A DNA stretch of 64,000 nucleotides. It comes from Colicola sp016286205 (GTDB lineage Bacteria; Bacteroidota; Bacteroidia; Bacteroidales; Paludibacteraceae). The stretch covers positions 1 to 64,000 of the forward strand of contig JAEESF010000012.1 in NCBI GenBank assembly GCA_016286205.1, read 5' to 3'. The notes below the pieces were generated by a model. That model did not search any database. It saw only the letters and a program-made list of their open reading frames with translations, and was not told the DNA's origin. This document shows, piece by piece, positions 23,836 to 31,564 of the stretch (position 1 is its first letter; every line of letters begins with the position of its first letter). The translations under genes and the position numbers were made by a program.

Positions 23836-24318
23836 ATGAAAGAGTACAATTTGAAGACACAAGTTCGTGCATACCAGTGGAACGAACTGACAGAAGAACA
23901 GCGCGAACTAATCAACATTGCCAAAGAGCAAACCAAGCACAGTTACTGTCCTTACAGCCATTTTCATGTAGGTGCGGCAGTCAAACTGGCTAACGGAACC
24001 GTAATACGTGGTTGCAACCAAGAGAATGCGGCGTATCCAAGTGGTTTGTGTGCTGAGCGCACGGCTTTGTTTGCTGCCGGCGCACAATATCCCGACCAAC
24101 CGGTTGAGAAACTAGCAATAGCATGCTTCACAGAAGGCCATTTCACTCGTGAACCGGGTTCGCCGTGTGGCGCTTGTCGTCAAGTGATGGTCGAGACAGA
24201 GCATCGTTATGGTGGCAAGATGGAAGTGATCTTGTTTGGCGAAGAAGAGACTTATGTCTTTGATTCGGCAGCTGAACTGCTTCCGTTGATTTTTGTTAGT
24301 GAGAACCTGAAAGGTTAA
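23836..24318 (+). CDS. cdd: Cytidine deaminase
   Basis: A 160-residue zinc enzyme converting cytidine and deoxycytidine to uridine forms in pyrimidine salvage. CPYSHFHVGAA begins the substrate pocket; CAERTALFAAG supplies the first zinc ligand and the catalytic Glu; PCGACRQ gives the other two zinc cysteines. The size fits the homotetrameric Cdd class. It lies 27 bp after the DUF6150-type gene, so it may share its transcript. Its stop codon falls within a 7-nt-period repeat array that runs into the next gene. Confidence 0.95.
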   Translation: MKEYNLKTQVRAYQWNELTEEQRELINIAKEQTKHSYCPYSHFHVGAAVKLANGTVIRGCNQENAAYPSGLCAERTALFAAGAQYPDQPVEKLAIACFTEGHFTREPGSPCGACRQVMVETEHRYGGKMEVILFGEEETYVFDSAAELLPLIFVSENLKG

Positions 24319-24374
24319 AAGGGTAAAGTCAAGAGTCGATAGTAGAAAGACTAAGTGATAAAGATAATAAAGAA
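24312..24374. repeat. Degenerate 7-nt repeat array across the cdd stop and the permease start
   Basis: Units AGGTTAA, AAGGGTA, AAGTCAA, GAGTCGA, TAGTAGA, AAGACTA, AGTGATA, AAGATAA and TAAAGAA can be read head to tail. The cdd stop lies in units 1-2 and the GTG start of the next gene in unit 7. Confidence 0.55.
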
Positions 24375-25860
24375 AATAGACATTTATTTGCTCCGAAATT
24401 TCTTGGGGCTGTTTCTGGCTACTTTCTTCATAGCTATTTTCATCCTACTGATGCAGTTCATGTGGATGCACGTGAATGATTTGGTGGGCAAAGGAATCAG
24501 TATCGGCGTTTTGTCCGAGTTCTTTATCTACGCTACCGCATCCGTGGTGCCGCTAGCTTTGCCGTTGGCTATACTGCTTAGTTCGATTATTGCCTTTGGC
24601 AACCTGGCGGAGAAATTTGAACTGACAGCCATGAAGGCGGCGGGCATTTCACTCTTCCGCATCATGCGACCATTGACTATTGCCATTGCCTTTCTCTGCG
24701 TAGGTGCGTTCTTCTTTAGCAATAATGTGTTGCCACGCTCGCAGATGAAACTTTGGGCACTCATTTTCTCACTTCGTCAGAAGAGTCCCGAACTGCAGAT
24801 TCCTGTCGGAGAATTCTACGATGAAATCAGCGGTTATCACATCTACGTGCATGAGAAAACACGTCGCGGCGAACTACTCAACGTGATGATTTATGACTAT
24901 TCGGGCGGATTCACTAATGCCAAAGTAATGGTAGCAGACACTGGACGCTTGTCGGCCAGTGCCAACAAGCAATATCTAGTCATCGACCTGATCAACGGCG
25001 AGTCGTTCGAAAATCTGGACAAAGCACAACAACGGGCCACGGGAACTACGCAGAGTATCCCTTATCGGCGTGAGACATTTGCTCACAAACAGATTCTGAT
25101 AGATTTCTCTACCGATTTCAACCGTTTCGATGAATCGATTCTGGAGGATCAGCACGTGAGCAAGAATGTGGCACAACTGATAGAATCAATCGATTCGGTG
25201 AAGATAGAAGCGCAGACGCGTAGTCGCGAACAGAGCGAGAAACTGTTGGATGAACGCTATTTCAGCCGCGAAGATCGTTATGAGGCGGTCGTTCTGCCAT
25301 CTATATCAGAAGTCAAGCAATCGTGTGACCCGGATTCGTTGTGGGCTGCGCTGAGCGTGCAACGACGATACCAGGTACTGGAAATGGCCGAAGAAAAAGC
25401 TCGCAATTATCGCGATCAGGTAGAATACAACTCTCTTCTGCTGGACGATTCGCAACGCTATATCCGCAAACATGAGATAGAACTGTACCGTAAGTTCACA
25501 TTGGCTTTTGCGTGCCTGATATTCTTCTTTATCGGTGCGCCGTTGGGTGCCATTATTCGGAAAGGTGGTCTAGGTGCACCTGTGGTGATCTCAGTTATCA
25601 TGTTTATTGTCTATTATATAATTGATAATACAGGTTATAAGATGGCGCGTGAGGCTCTGTGGCCCTGTTGGGCGGGAATGTGGCTCAGTTCGTTTGTCTT
25701 GTTGCCTATAGGTATATTCCTTACTTACAAAGCAGCTACCGACTCACCGTTGTTTAACCCTGAGGCGTGGAAAAAAGAGTACGACAACTGGAAACAGAAA
25801 TTATGCAAATCAACACTATACAAGAAGCTCTCGACGATTTTCGGTTGGGCAAATTCGTGA
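24355..25860 (+). CDS. LptF/LptG-type permease (YjgP/YjgQ family)
   Basis: A 501-residue inner-membrane protein of the lipopolysaccharide exporter family. An N-terminal helix block (IDIYLLRNFLGLFLATFF), two further helices by about residue 130, a large periplasmic beta-jellyroll region and a C-terminal block of three helices (FTLAFACLIFFFIGAPLGAIIRKGG) give the six-helix LptF/G plan. FELTAMKAAG is the family's cytoplasmic coupling helix. The GTG start at 24355 fits the usual N-terminus and lies in the 7-nt repeat array. The central region (about 270-370) is longer and more charged than in E. coli LptG. F or G cannot be decided. Confidence 0.88.
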   Translation: MIKIIKKIDIYLLRNFLGLFLATFFIAIFILLMQFMWMHVNDLVGKGISIGVLSEFFIYATASVVPLALPLAILLSSIIAFGNLAEKFELTAMKAAGISLFRIMRPLTIAIAFLCVGAFFFSNNVLPRSQMKLWALIFSLRQKSPELQIPVGEFYDEISGYHIYVHEKTRRGELLNVMIYDYSGGFTNAKVMVADTGRLSASANKQYLVIDLINGESFENLDKAQQRATGTTQSIPYRRETFAHKQILIDFSTDFNRFDESILEDQHVSKNVAQLIESIDSVKIEAQTRSREQSEKLLDERYFSREDRYEAVVLPSISEVKQSCDPDSLWAALSVQRRYQVLEMAEEKARNYRDQVEYNSLLLDDSQRYIRKHEIELYRKFTLAFACLIFFFIGAPLGAIIRKGGLGAPVVISVIMFIVYYIIDNTGYKMAREALWPCWAGMWLSSFVLLPIGIFLTYKAATDSPLFNPEAWKKEYDNWKQKLCKSTLYKKLSTIFGWANS

Positions 25861-27053
25861 TTGTGGTAGATGATGAGGATCGCGAGAACGAAGGCGATTT
25901 CATCATTGCGGCCGAGAAGATCACTCCCGAAAAAGTCAATTTCATGCTCCAAAACGGGCGTGGAGTTCTCTGTTGCCCTATTACGGAGCAGCGATGCGCC
26001 GAACTGGACTTAATGCACCAAGTAGCCAACAATACGTCGATGTTGGGAACACCATTCACGGTGACGGTCGACAAGCTGGAAGGTTGTACTACAGGCGTTT
26101 CTGCGGCCGATAGAGCGGCTACCATTCTCGCTTTAGCTGATCCGAATAGCAAACCTGAGACGTTTGGACGTCCGGGACATATCAATCCCCTTTATGCCAA
26201 GATGGGTGGAGTATTGCAACGTGCTGGACATACGGAGGCTGGCGTAGATTTGGCTCGATTGGCTGGACTTAGACCTGCTGCAGCACTGATAGAGATTATG
26301 AACCCTGATGGCACGATGGCGCGTATGCCACAACTGCAAGAAGTGGCACGTAAGTTCGATCTGAAGATTATTACGATAAAGGACCTGATTGCCTATCGGT
26401 TGAGCAAAGGAGAAAGGCAAGACTCGGCAGGAGAAAGGGTAGAGGTTAAAGGTGAACAATCATTGGTGGAACGTGGCGAAACGGTCTTTCTGCCTACTGC
26501 CAACGGCGAGTTTATGCTTACGCCTTTCCGCGACCTGACAACGGGATTGGAACATATAGTACTCACCAAAGGTGAGTGGCGTGACGACGAACCGGTTTTG
26601 TGCCGTGTACACTCTAGTTGTATGACAGGCGATATATTTGGTTCGCAGCGTTGTGAATGCGGCGAACAGCTAGCTAAAGCCATGCAGATGATTGAGGCAG
26701 AAGGACGCGGTATATTGGTCTATATGAACCAAGAGGGGCGCGGCATAGGACTTATGAATAAGATACGCGCGTATAAGCTACAGGAACAAGGCGACGATAC
26801 CGTTGAAGCCAATGTGCACTTAGGCTTCCGTCCGGATGAACGCGATTATGGTGTGGGGGCTCAGATTCTGCGTGAGATGCATGCACTAAAATTACGCTTA
26901 ATGACGAATAATCCTGTCAAACGTGTTGGGCTAGAGAGTTACGGCATACAAATCGTTGAGAATGTGCCGATTGAGATAGCTCCAAATCGTTGGAACGAGC
27001 GATATATGCGTACCAAAAAAGAAAAAATGAACCATAATTTGAAATTGGTTTAA
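25803..27053 (+). CDS. ribBA: Bifunctional DHBP synthase / GTP cyclohydrolase II
   Basis: A 416-residue fusion from the ATG at 25803, which gives the normal RibB N-terminus and overlaps the permease by 58 bp. The RibB half has DDEDRENEGDF, GRPGHINPL and AGHTEA. The RibA half has the zinc motif SSCMTGDIFGSQRCECG and YMNQEGRGIGL. Together they make both precursors of riboflavin from ribulose-5-phosphate and GTP. The linker between the halves contains a 49-nt array of 7-nt repeats encoding KGERQDSAGERVEVKGE. Both active sites look intact, so a functional enzyme is likely. Confidence 0.95.
   Translation: MQINTIQEALDDFRLGKFVIVVDDEDRENEGDFIIAAEKITPEKVNFMLQNGRGVLCCPITEQRCAELDLMHQVANNTSMLGTPFTVTVDKLEGCTTGVSAADRAATILALADPNSKPETFGRPGHINPLYAKMGGVLQRAGHTEAGVDLARLAGLRPAAALIEIMNPDGTMARMPQLQEVARKFDLKIITIKDLIAYRLSKGERQDSAGERVEVKGEQSLVERGETVFLPTANGEFMLTPFRDLTTGLEHIVLTKGEWRDDEPVLCRVHSSCMTGDIFGSQRCECGEQLAKAMQMIEAEGRGILVYMNQEGRGIGLMNKIRAYKLQEQGDDTVEANVHLGFRPDERDYGVGAQILREMHALKLRLMTNNPVKRVGLESYGIQIVENVPIEIAPNRWNERYMRTKKEKMNHNLKLV
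26406..26454. repeat. Seven 7-nt repeat units in the ribBA linker
   Basis: Units AAAGGAG, AAAGGCA, AGACTCG, GCAGGAG, AAAGGGT, AGAGGTT and AAAGGTG, 49 nt, coding for the charged linker between RibB and RibA. Confidence 0.65.
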
Positions 27054-27057
27054 CAGT

Positions 27058-27074
27058 TTGGCACGGTATTTGAA
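27058..27074 (+). promoter_or_regulatory. Sigma-54-like promoter candidate
   Basis: TTGGCACG, four bases, TTGAA closely matches the sigma-54 pattern TGGCACG-N4-TTGC(A/T); the single difference is A for C at the -12 element. The position is 34 nt upstream of the ATG at 27108. No good TAnnTTTG box is found in this gap. Confidence 0.4.
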
Positions 27075-27107
27075 TTAAGGTTAGTGAACCCTTAAAATTT
27101 TACAATT

Positions 27108-28490
27108 ATGAAAAAATTAACTACACTTCTGATGGCGCTGATGCTCATGAGTACGGCGCTTTGGGCGGAGGAAACAATCACGGTAACCGCCAACAGTTCG
27201 GACATCTCTGAAGGACTGGACTTGAAGGTTGTAGCTAAACTCTTTGCAGAAGCGAAAAACCTTGAGCAGTTCGAAACGATGCTCAACAACCCAGACAGCG
27301 CGTTCTGCAACCTCGATCTGAATGGAGATGGCCAAGTAGATTACCTGCGTGTCGTAGAGACCGGTGAGGGTAACAAACGTCTAATCGTATTGCAGGCTAT
27401 TCTGGCTAAGGATATCTTCCAAGATGTAGCCTCGATCTACGTAGAGAAAGACGAGAATAACGAGGTCTCGGTTCAGGTAGTAGGTGATGAGTACGTATAT
27501 GGTACCAACTACATCATCGAACCTGTTTACGTAGTTCGTCCGTACATATACGACTGGTTCTGGAGTCCGTCATGGTATTGCTGGCATTCGCCTTGGTACT
27601 GGGGATATTACCCGGGTTGGTGGTACGTACACCGTTGCTGGGCGCACGACTGGTACTGGCATCACTGCTACGCATTCCATCGTCATCACCACTGGTGCTC
27701 GTTCCGTCCGGGACATCATCACCACCACGGTTATCATGAGTTGCACAGCGGTGTATCGCGCAGAGATTACGCAGTGGCTCATCCGGATCGTTCGTTCTCG
27801 CAACGTAACACTGGTATGACTAACGCTCGCGAAATCCGTAACACTACCGGTGTATCGGCTCGTCAAGGCGGAGGTCACGGTGGCGAACATCACGGAACAG
27901 CAGTTCGCGGAGCAGGCGTAACCGAACGTGCTTCTGTAGAAAGTCGCACCTACGGTAGTCGCACCACTGCAGCTACGCGTTCCGAAGGAGCACATCGCTC
28001 AAGCAGCGCGGCAACAGGTAGCGCACAACGTTCGAGCAGCACTACTGCAACTGCAACACGTGCATCGAGCAGCGCATCTACGACTCGTTCGTCTAGCGCA
28101 GGCAGTTCTGCAAGCGCAACACGTGCATCCAGTTCCGCATCCACTACAAACACTCGTGCATCGAGTAGTGCATCTACGACTCGTTCGTCCAGTAGCGCAT
28201 CCACAACTCGTTCATCGAGTAGCAGCAGTTCAACTCGTTCTTCTGCATCTAGCGGCAGTTCTCGTAGCTCAAGTTCCTACTCATCGGGTAGCAGCAGCCG
28301 CTCAAGCGGAAGCTATAGTGGCGGAAGCAGTCGCAGCAGTGGAAGCTATAGCGGCGGAAGCAGCCGAAGCAGTGGAAGTTACAGCGGAGGTGGCAGTCGT
28401 TCAGGCGGAGGTTATTCCGGAGGCGGAAGCCACAGTAGCGGAGGCGGTCGTAGCAGTGGAGGTGGCGGAGGCCACAGTAGCCGCAGATAA
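27108..28490 (+). CDS. Secreted His/Trp/Tyr-rich and Ser/Gly-rich low-complexity protein
   Basis: A 460-residue protein with a signal peptide (MKKLTTLLMALMLMSTALWA). Residues about 22-135 form a folded domain with an EF-hand/dockerin-like loop DLNGDGQVDY. Residues about 145-215 are extremely rich in Trp, Tyr and His (WYWGYYPGWWYVHRCW, HHHHH). Residues about 270-460 are Ser/Arg/Ala/Thr then Ser/Gly repeats (SSGSYSGG units). No enzyme motif is seen. The composition suggests a metal-binding, adhesive or surface-coating protein. The tail's repeated codons (AGC/TCC/GGC/GGA) are prone to length change. Monocistronic, with a strong terminator. Confidence 0.85.
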   Translation: MKKLTTLLMALMLMSTALWAEETITVTANSSDISEGLDLKVVAKLFAEAKNLEQFETMLNNPDSAFCNLDLNGDGQVDYLRVVETGEGNKRLIVLQAILAKDIFQDVASIYVEKDENNEVSVQVVGDEYVYGTNYIIEPVYVVRPYIYDWFWSPSWYCWHSPWYWGYYPGWWYVHRCWAHDWYWHHCYAFHRHHHWCSFRPGHHHHHGYHELHSGVSRRDYAVAHPDRSFSQRNTGMTNAREIRNTTGVSARQGGGHGGEHHGTAVRGAGVTERASVESRTYGSRTTAATRSEGAHRSSSAATGSAQRSSSTTATATRASSSASTTRSSSAGSSASATRASSSASTTNTRASSSASTTRSSSSASTTRSSSSSSSTRSSASSGSSRSSSSYSSGSSSRSSGSYSGGSSRSSGSYSGGSSRSSGSYSGGGSRSGGGYSGGGSHSSGGGRSSGGGGGHSSRR

Positions 28491-28517
28491 GAGACTGACA
28501 CTAACGTGATAATATGA

Positions 28518-28552
28518 AATAAGGTGACTCACTGAGCCACCTTATTTTTTTT
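28518..28552 (+). terminator. Terminator between convergent genes
   Basis: AATAAGGTG (28518-28526) pairs with CACCTTATT (28538-28546), with an inner CTC/GAG, followed by a run of eight T's on the plus strand. It probably also serves the minus-strand gene ending at 28569. Confidence 0.9.
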
Positions 28553-28568
28553 GTTTATGATAGTGCGA

Positions 28569-29960
28569 TTAATGCGCAGCTAGCATATTCTCCGGATCAA
28601 GCAGTTTGTCCAATTGTTCCTTGCTGAGCAAACCATGCTCTAGAACCAAATCATAGACTCCCTTACCAGTCTCCAATGCCTCTTTGGCAATCTTAGTGGA
28701 GGCTTTGTAACCGATAACCGGATTAAGGGCTGTAACGATTCCGATAGATTGTTTTACCGTTTGTGCATTGTGCTCGCGATTGATAGTAATACCATCAATA
28801 CATTTCTCGCGAAGGATTGCCATCACATTTTTCAGCCAAGTGATAGACTCAAAAATACACTCTGTAATAATCGGTTCCATCACATTCAATTGTAGTTGGC
28901 CGGCTTCGGCAGCAAAGCAAACGGCTGTATCGTTTCCGATAACCTTGAAGCAGACTTGGTTAGTAACCTCAGGAATAACCGGGTTGACTTTGCCCGGCAT
29001 GATTGAACTACCCGGGGCCATTGGCGGCAGATTGATCTCGTGTAAGCCACAACGAGGACCACTGGCCATAAGACGCAAGTCGTTGCAGGTTTTACTCAAT
29101 TTGACAGCCAAGCGTTTTAGCGCAGCTGAATAGCTGACATATGCGCCCGTATCAGGTGTTGCCTCTACTAGGTCGCTTGCTTTGGAGAAAGGTTCACCTG
29201 TAAGTTCGCACATTTTCTTGGTACATAGCTCTGCGTATCCCGCTACTGCATTTAGACCAGTACCAATAGCCGTACCACCCATATTGATTTCGTAGAGTAG
29301 GCGTACATTACGTTCTAGGTTTGCGACTTCTTCTTCCAGGTTGTTAGCAAACGCGTGAAATTCCTGCCCACTAGTCATAGGCACTGCATCTTGCAGCTGA
29401 GTGCGTCCCATCTTGATAGAGTCATTATATTCATCTCCTTTCTTGCGAAGAGAGGCAATAAGACGTTTGAGTTCTTCTTCGAGACCGCGGTTCATGCGAA
29501 TAAATGCATAGCGGAAAGCTGAAGGATAGGCATCGTTGGTTGATTGTGCACAATTGACGTGATCGTTGGGCGAGCAGTATTGATATTCACCGCGTTGATG
29601 GCCCATGATCTCGAGAGCACGGTTGGCGATCACTTCGTTGGCATTCATATTAACGGTTGTTCCTGCGCCACCTTGTACCATATCAGTCGGAAACTGGTCA
29701 TGCATCTTGCCATCGATAATTTCGCGACAAGCCTGAGCAATAGCTGCGTGGATTTCATCATTGATAACGCCCAACTCGTGGTTGGCTTCTACAGCAGCCA
29801 ACTTGATGTACGCCATCGCGATGATGTACTCGGGGAAATCGGACATTTTAAGATTACTTACTTTGTAATTGTTGATGCCGCGTTGGGTTTGCACGCCATA
29901 ATAGGCTTCTGCAGGAACTTGCAACTCGCCTAAAAGGTCGGATTCGATTCTGTATTCCAT
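28569..29960 (-). CDS. aspA: Aspartate ammonia-lyase
   Basis: A 463-residue fumarase/aspartase-superfamily enzyme that deaminates L-aspartate to fumarate and ammonia. Conserved blocks are AEAYYGVQTQR near the N-terminus, GAGTTVNMNANEV, SPNDHVNCAQSTND, GRTQLQDAVPMT and the flexible catalytic loop GSSIMPGKVNPVIPE. The aspartase-type GTGLNA and Q-D-A-V-P-M-T signatures favour AspA over fumarase C. It would feed fumarate to anaerobic respiration in a gut-type bacterium. It follows ftsY on the same strand with 29 bp between them, filled with ATTTGAY heptamers. Confidence 0.92.
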   Translation of the reverse strand: MEYRIESDLLGELQVPAEAYYGVQTQRGINNYKVSNLKMSDFPEYIIAMAYIKLAAVEANHELGVINDEIHAAIAQACREIIDGKMHDQFPTDMVQGGAGTTVNMNANEVIANRALEIMGHQRGEYQYCSPNDHVNCAQSTNDAYPSAFRYAFIRMNRGLEEELKRLIASLRKKGDEYNDSIKMGRTQLQDAVPMTSGQEFHAFANNLEEEVANLERNVRLLYEINMGGTAIGTGLNAVAGYAELCTKKMCELTGEPFSKASDLVEATPDTGAYVSYSAALKRLAVKLSKTCNDLRLMASGPRCGLHEINLPPMAPGSSIMPGKVNPVIPEVTNQVCFKVIGNDTAVCFAAEAGQLQLNVMEPIITECIFESITWLKNVMAILREKCIDGITINREHNAQTVKQSIGIVTALNPVIGYKASTKIAKEALETGKGVYDLVLEHGLLSKEQLDKLLDPENMLAAH

Positions 29961-29963
29961 ACT

Positions 29964-29998
29964 ATTTGATATTTGACATTTGATATTTCTTATTTGGT
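29964..29998. repeat. Five ATTTGAY-type 7-nt repeats between aspA and ftsY
   Basis: Units ATTTGAT, ATTTGAC, ATTTGAT, ATTTCTT and ATTTGGT. The last two run through the ftsY stop codon. Confidence 0.7.
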
Positions 29999-30952
29999 GA
30001 CGTCACCGAGTAGGGATTTGACAAACTCTACGCGATTGAAGCATTGTAGGTCGGTCATTTGTTCTCCTAAGCCGATGTAACGTACAGGAATCTTAAATTG
30101 GTCGCTTATGCCAATTACGACGCCTCCTTTGGCAGTTCCGTCCAGTTTGGTGATAGCTAGCGAACTAACTTGTGTGGCCGCGGTGAATTGGCGCGCTTGT
30201 TCGAATGCATTTTGACCGGTTGAACCATCCAAGACTAGCATAACATCGTGTGGTGCATCGGGTACAACCTTTTGCATCACATTCTTAATCTTGGTTAACT
30301 CATTCATGAGGTTAATCTTATTGTGCAGACGTCCGGCAGTGTCGATCAATACCACATCTGCATCGTTTGCCTTGGCAGACTGCAATGTGTCAAAGGCCAC
30401 AGAGGCAGGGTCCGAACCTTGTTGTTGCTTAATGACAGGAACTCCCACACGCTCTCCCCAGATACACAACTGTTCGACAGCCGCCGCACGGAATGTATCG
30501 GCAGCGCCAAGATACACTTTCTTTCCTGCTTGTTTATACTGATAAGCCAATTTGCCGATGGTAGTTGTTTTGCCGACTCCGTTGACACCTACTACCATTA
30601 CAACGTATGGCTTTGCGGGTAAGTCATCTGCAAAGTCTAGGATTTTTCCAGTATTGTTCTCTTCCAAAAGCGAAGCGATCTCGTCTACAAGCAGATTATG
30701 CAATTCATCTGTGCCAACGTATTTATCGCGTTTAACGCGCTCTTGTACACGTTCGATGATTCGCAAAGTCGTTTCCACACCTACATCGGATGTAATGAGG
30801 GCTTCCTCCAAATTGTCTAGCACATCGTCATCGATGGTTGATTTTCCAGCGATAGCATGACCAATTTTACTGAGAACAGACTCCTTGCTTTTCTCGAGTC
30901 CTTTATCCAGGGTCTCCTTCTTCTCTTTGTTGAATAGTCCGAAAAATGCCAT
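29990..30952 (-). CDS. ftsY: Signal recognition particle receptor FtsY
   Basis: A 320-residue SRP GTPase that docks SRP-ribosome complexes at the membrane translocon. A short charged N-terminal region replaces the long acidic A domain of E. coli FtsY. The N domain covers about 20-105. The G domain shows GVNGVGKTT (122-130), DTAGRLHNK and TKLDGTAKGG, with GLGEQMTDLQ near the end. It starts 12 bp after the phosphoglycosyl transferase, so this essential gene appears to lie at the 3' end of the polysaccharide operon. Confidence 0.97.
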   Translation of the reverse strand: MAFFGLFNKEKKETLDKGLEKSKESVLSKIGHAIAGKSTIDDDVLDNLEEALITSDVGVETTLRIIERVQERVKRDKYVGTDELHNLLVDEIASLLEENNTGKILDFADDLPAKPYVVMVVGVNGVGKTTTIGKLAYQYKQAGKKVYLGAADTFRAAAVEQLCIWGERVGVPVIKQQQGSDPASVAFDTLQSAKANDADVVLIDTAGRLHNKINLMNELTKIKNVMQKVVPDAPHDVMLVLDGSTGQNAFEQARQFTAATQVSSLAITKLDGTAKGGVVIGISDQFKIPVRYIGLGEQMTDLQCFNRVEFVKSLLGDVTK

Positions 30953-30964
30953 TTGTGTTGTATC

Positions 30965-31564
30965 TTAGTTATGATTTGTTTGTAGAATTTTTCCCAGAGT
31001 CAAGAATATAATTTTGAAATATGCCCCGATGGTTTGGTGCTCAATATATTTCATATTCAGCGCAATCTTATCAGGAACTATTTCTTCAATATATGTCTTA
31101 TCAGGATTCTCTGATTGAGCTAGTAATTTGTTTTCGTCAATATACTCAATGGATGCATAATCGGTAATTCCCGGGCGCACGGATAGTACCATGCGTTGTT
31201 GGGGAGTGTACATATCTACGTATTTACGTACTTCTGGTCTGGGACCGACTAGCGACATGTCTCCCATCAGTACGTTCAATAATTGGGGGAGTTCGTCCAG
31301 TTTTAACTTTCTTATATAGTAGCCTGCATGTGTGACACGCGGGTCTCTATCGCCGATAGTGATCAGACTCATTTTGTCTGCTCCAATACGCATAGAACGG
31401 AATTTAAGTAGACTAAAATCTTTGCCGTTTTTTCCCACGCGTTGTTGGCGATAGAAAATTGGTCCCGGATTATCTAGAACAATCCAGATTGCTACGATAA
31501 GGAATAGGGGACTAAGTAGAATTAGTCCGAGGAAACTGAAAAATATGTCACAGAATCGAATCAT
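30965..31564 (-). CDS. Phosphoglycosyl transferase (PglC/WcaJ catalytic-domain type)
   Basis: A 199-residue monotopic membrane sugar transferase that would load the first sugar-1-phosphate onto undecaprenyl phosphate, starting polysaccharide assembly. It has one re-entrant hydrophobic helix (residues about 7-30), then PIFYRQQRVGKNGKDFSLLKFRSM, the conserved KLDELPQLLNVL and MSLVGPRPE. The length equals the small PglC class with no N-terminal WcaJ extension. It overlaps the aminotransferase gene by 4 bp. UDP-bacillosamine-like or another nucleotide sugar may be the donor; identity cannot be read. Confidence 0.92.
   Translation of the reverse strand: MIRFCDIFFSFLGLILLSPLFLIVAIWIVLDNPGPIFYRQQRVGKNGKDFSLLKFRSMRIGADKMSLITIGDRDPRVTHAGYYIRKLKLDELPQLLNVLMGDMSLVGPRPEVRKYVDMYTPQQRMVLSVRPGITDYASIEYIDENKLLAQSENPDKTYIEEIVPDKIALNMKYIEHQTIGAYFKIIFLTLGKILQTNHN

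Noticed and set aside
28060..28509. 149-residue plus-strand ORF rich in Ala/Val/Glu
   Set aside because: It is a frame-shifted reading of the Ser/Gly repeat tail of the 27108-28490 gene.
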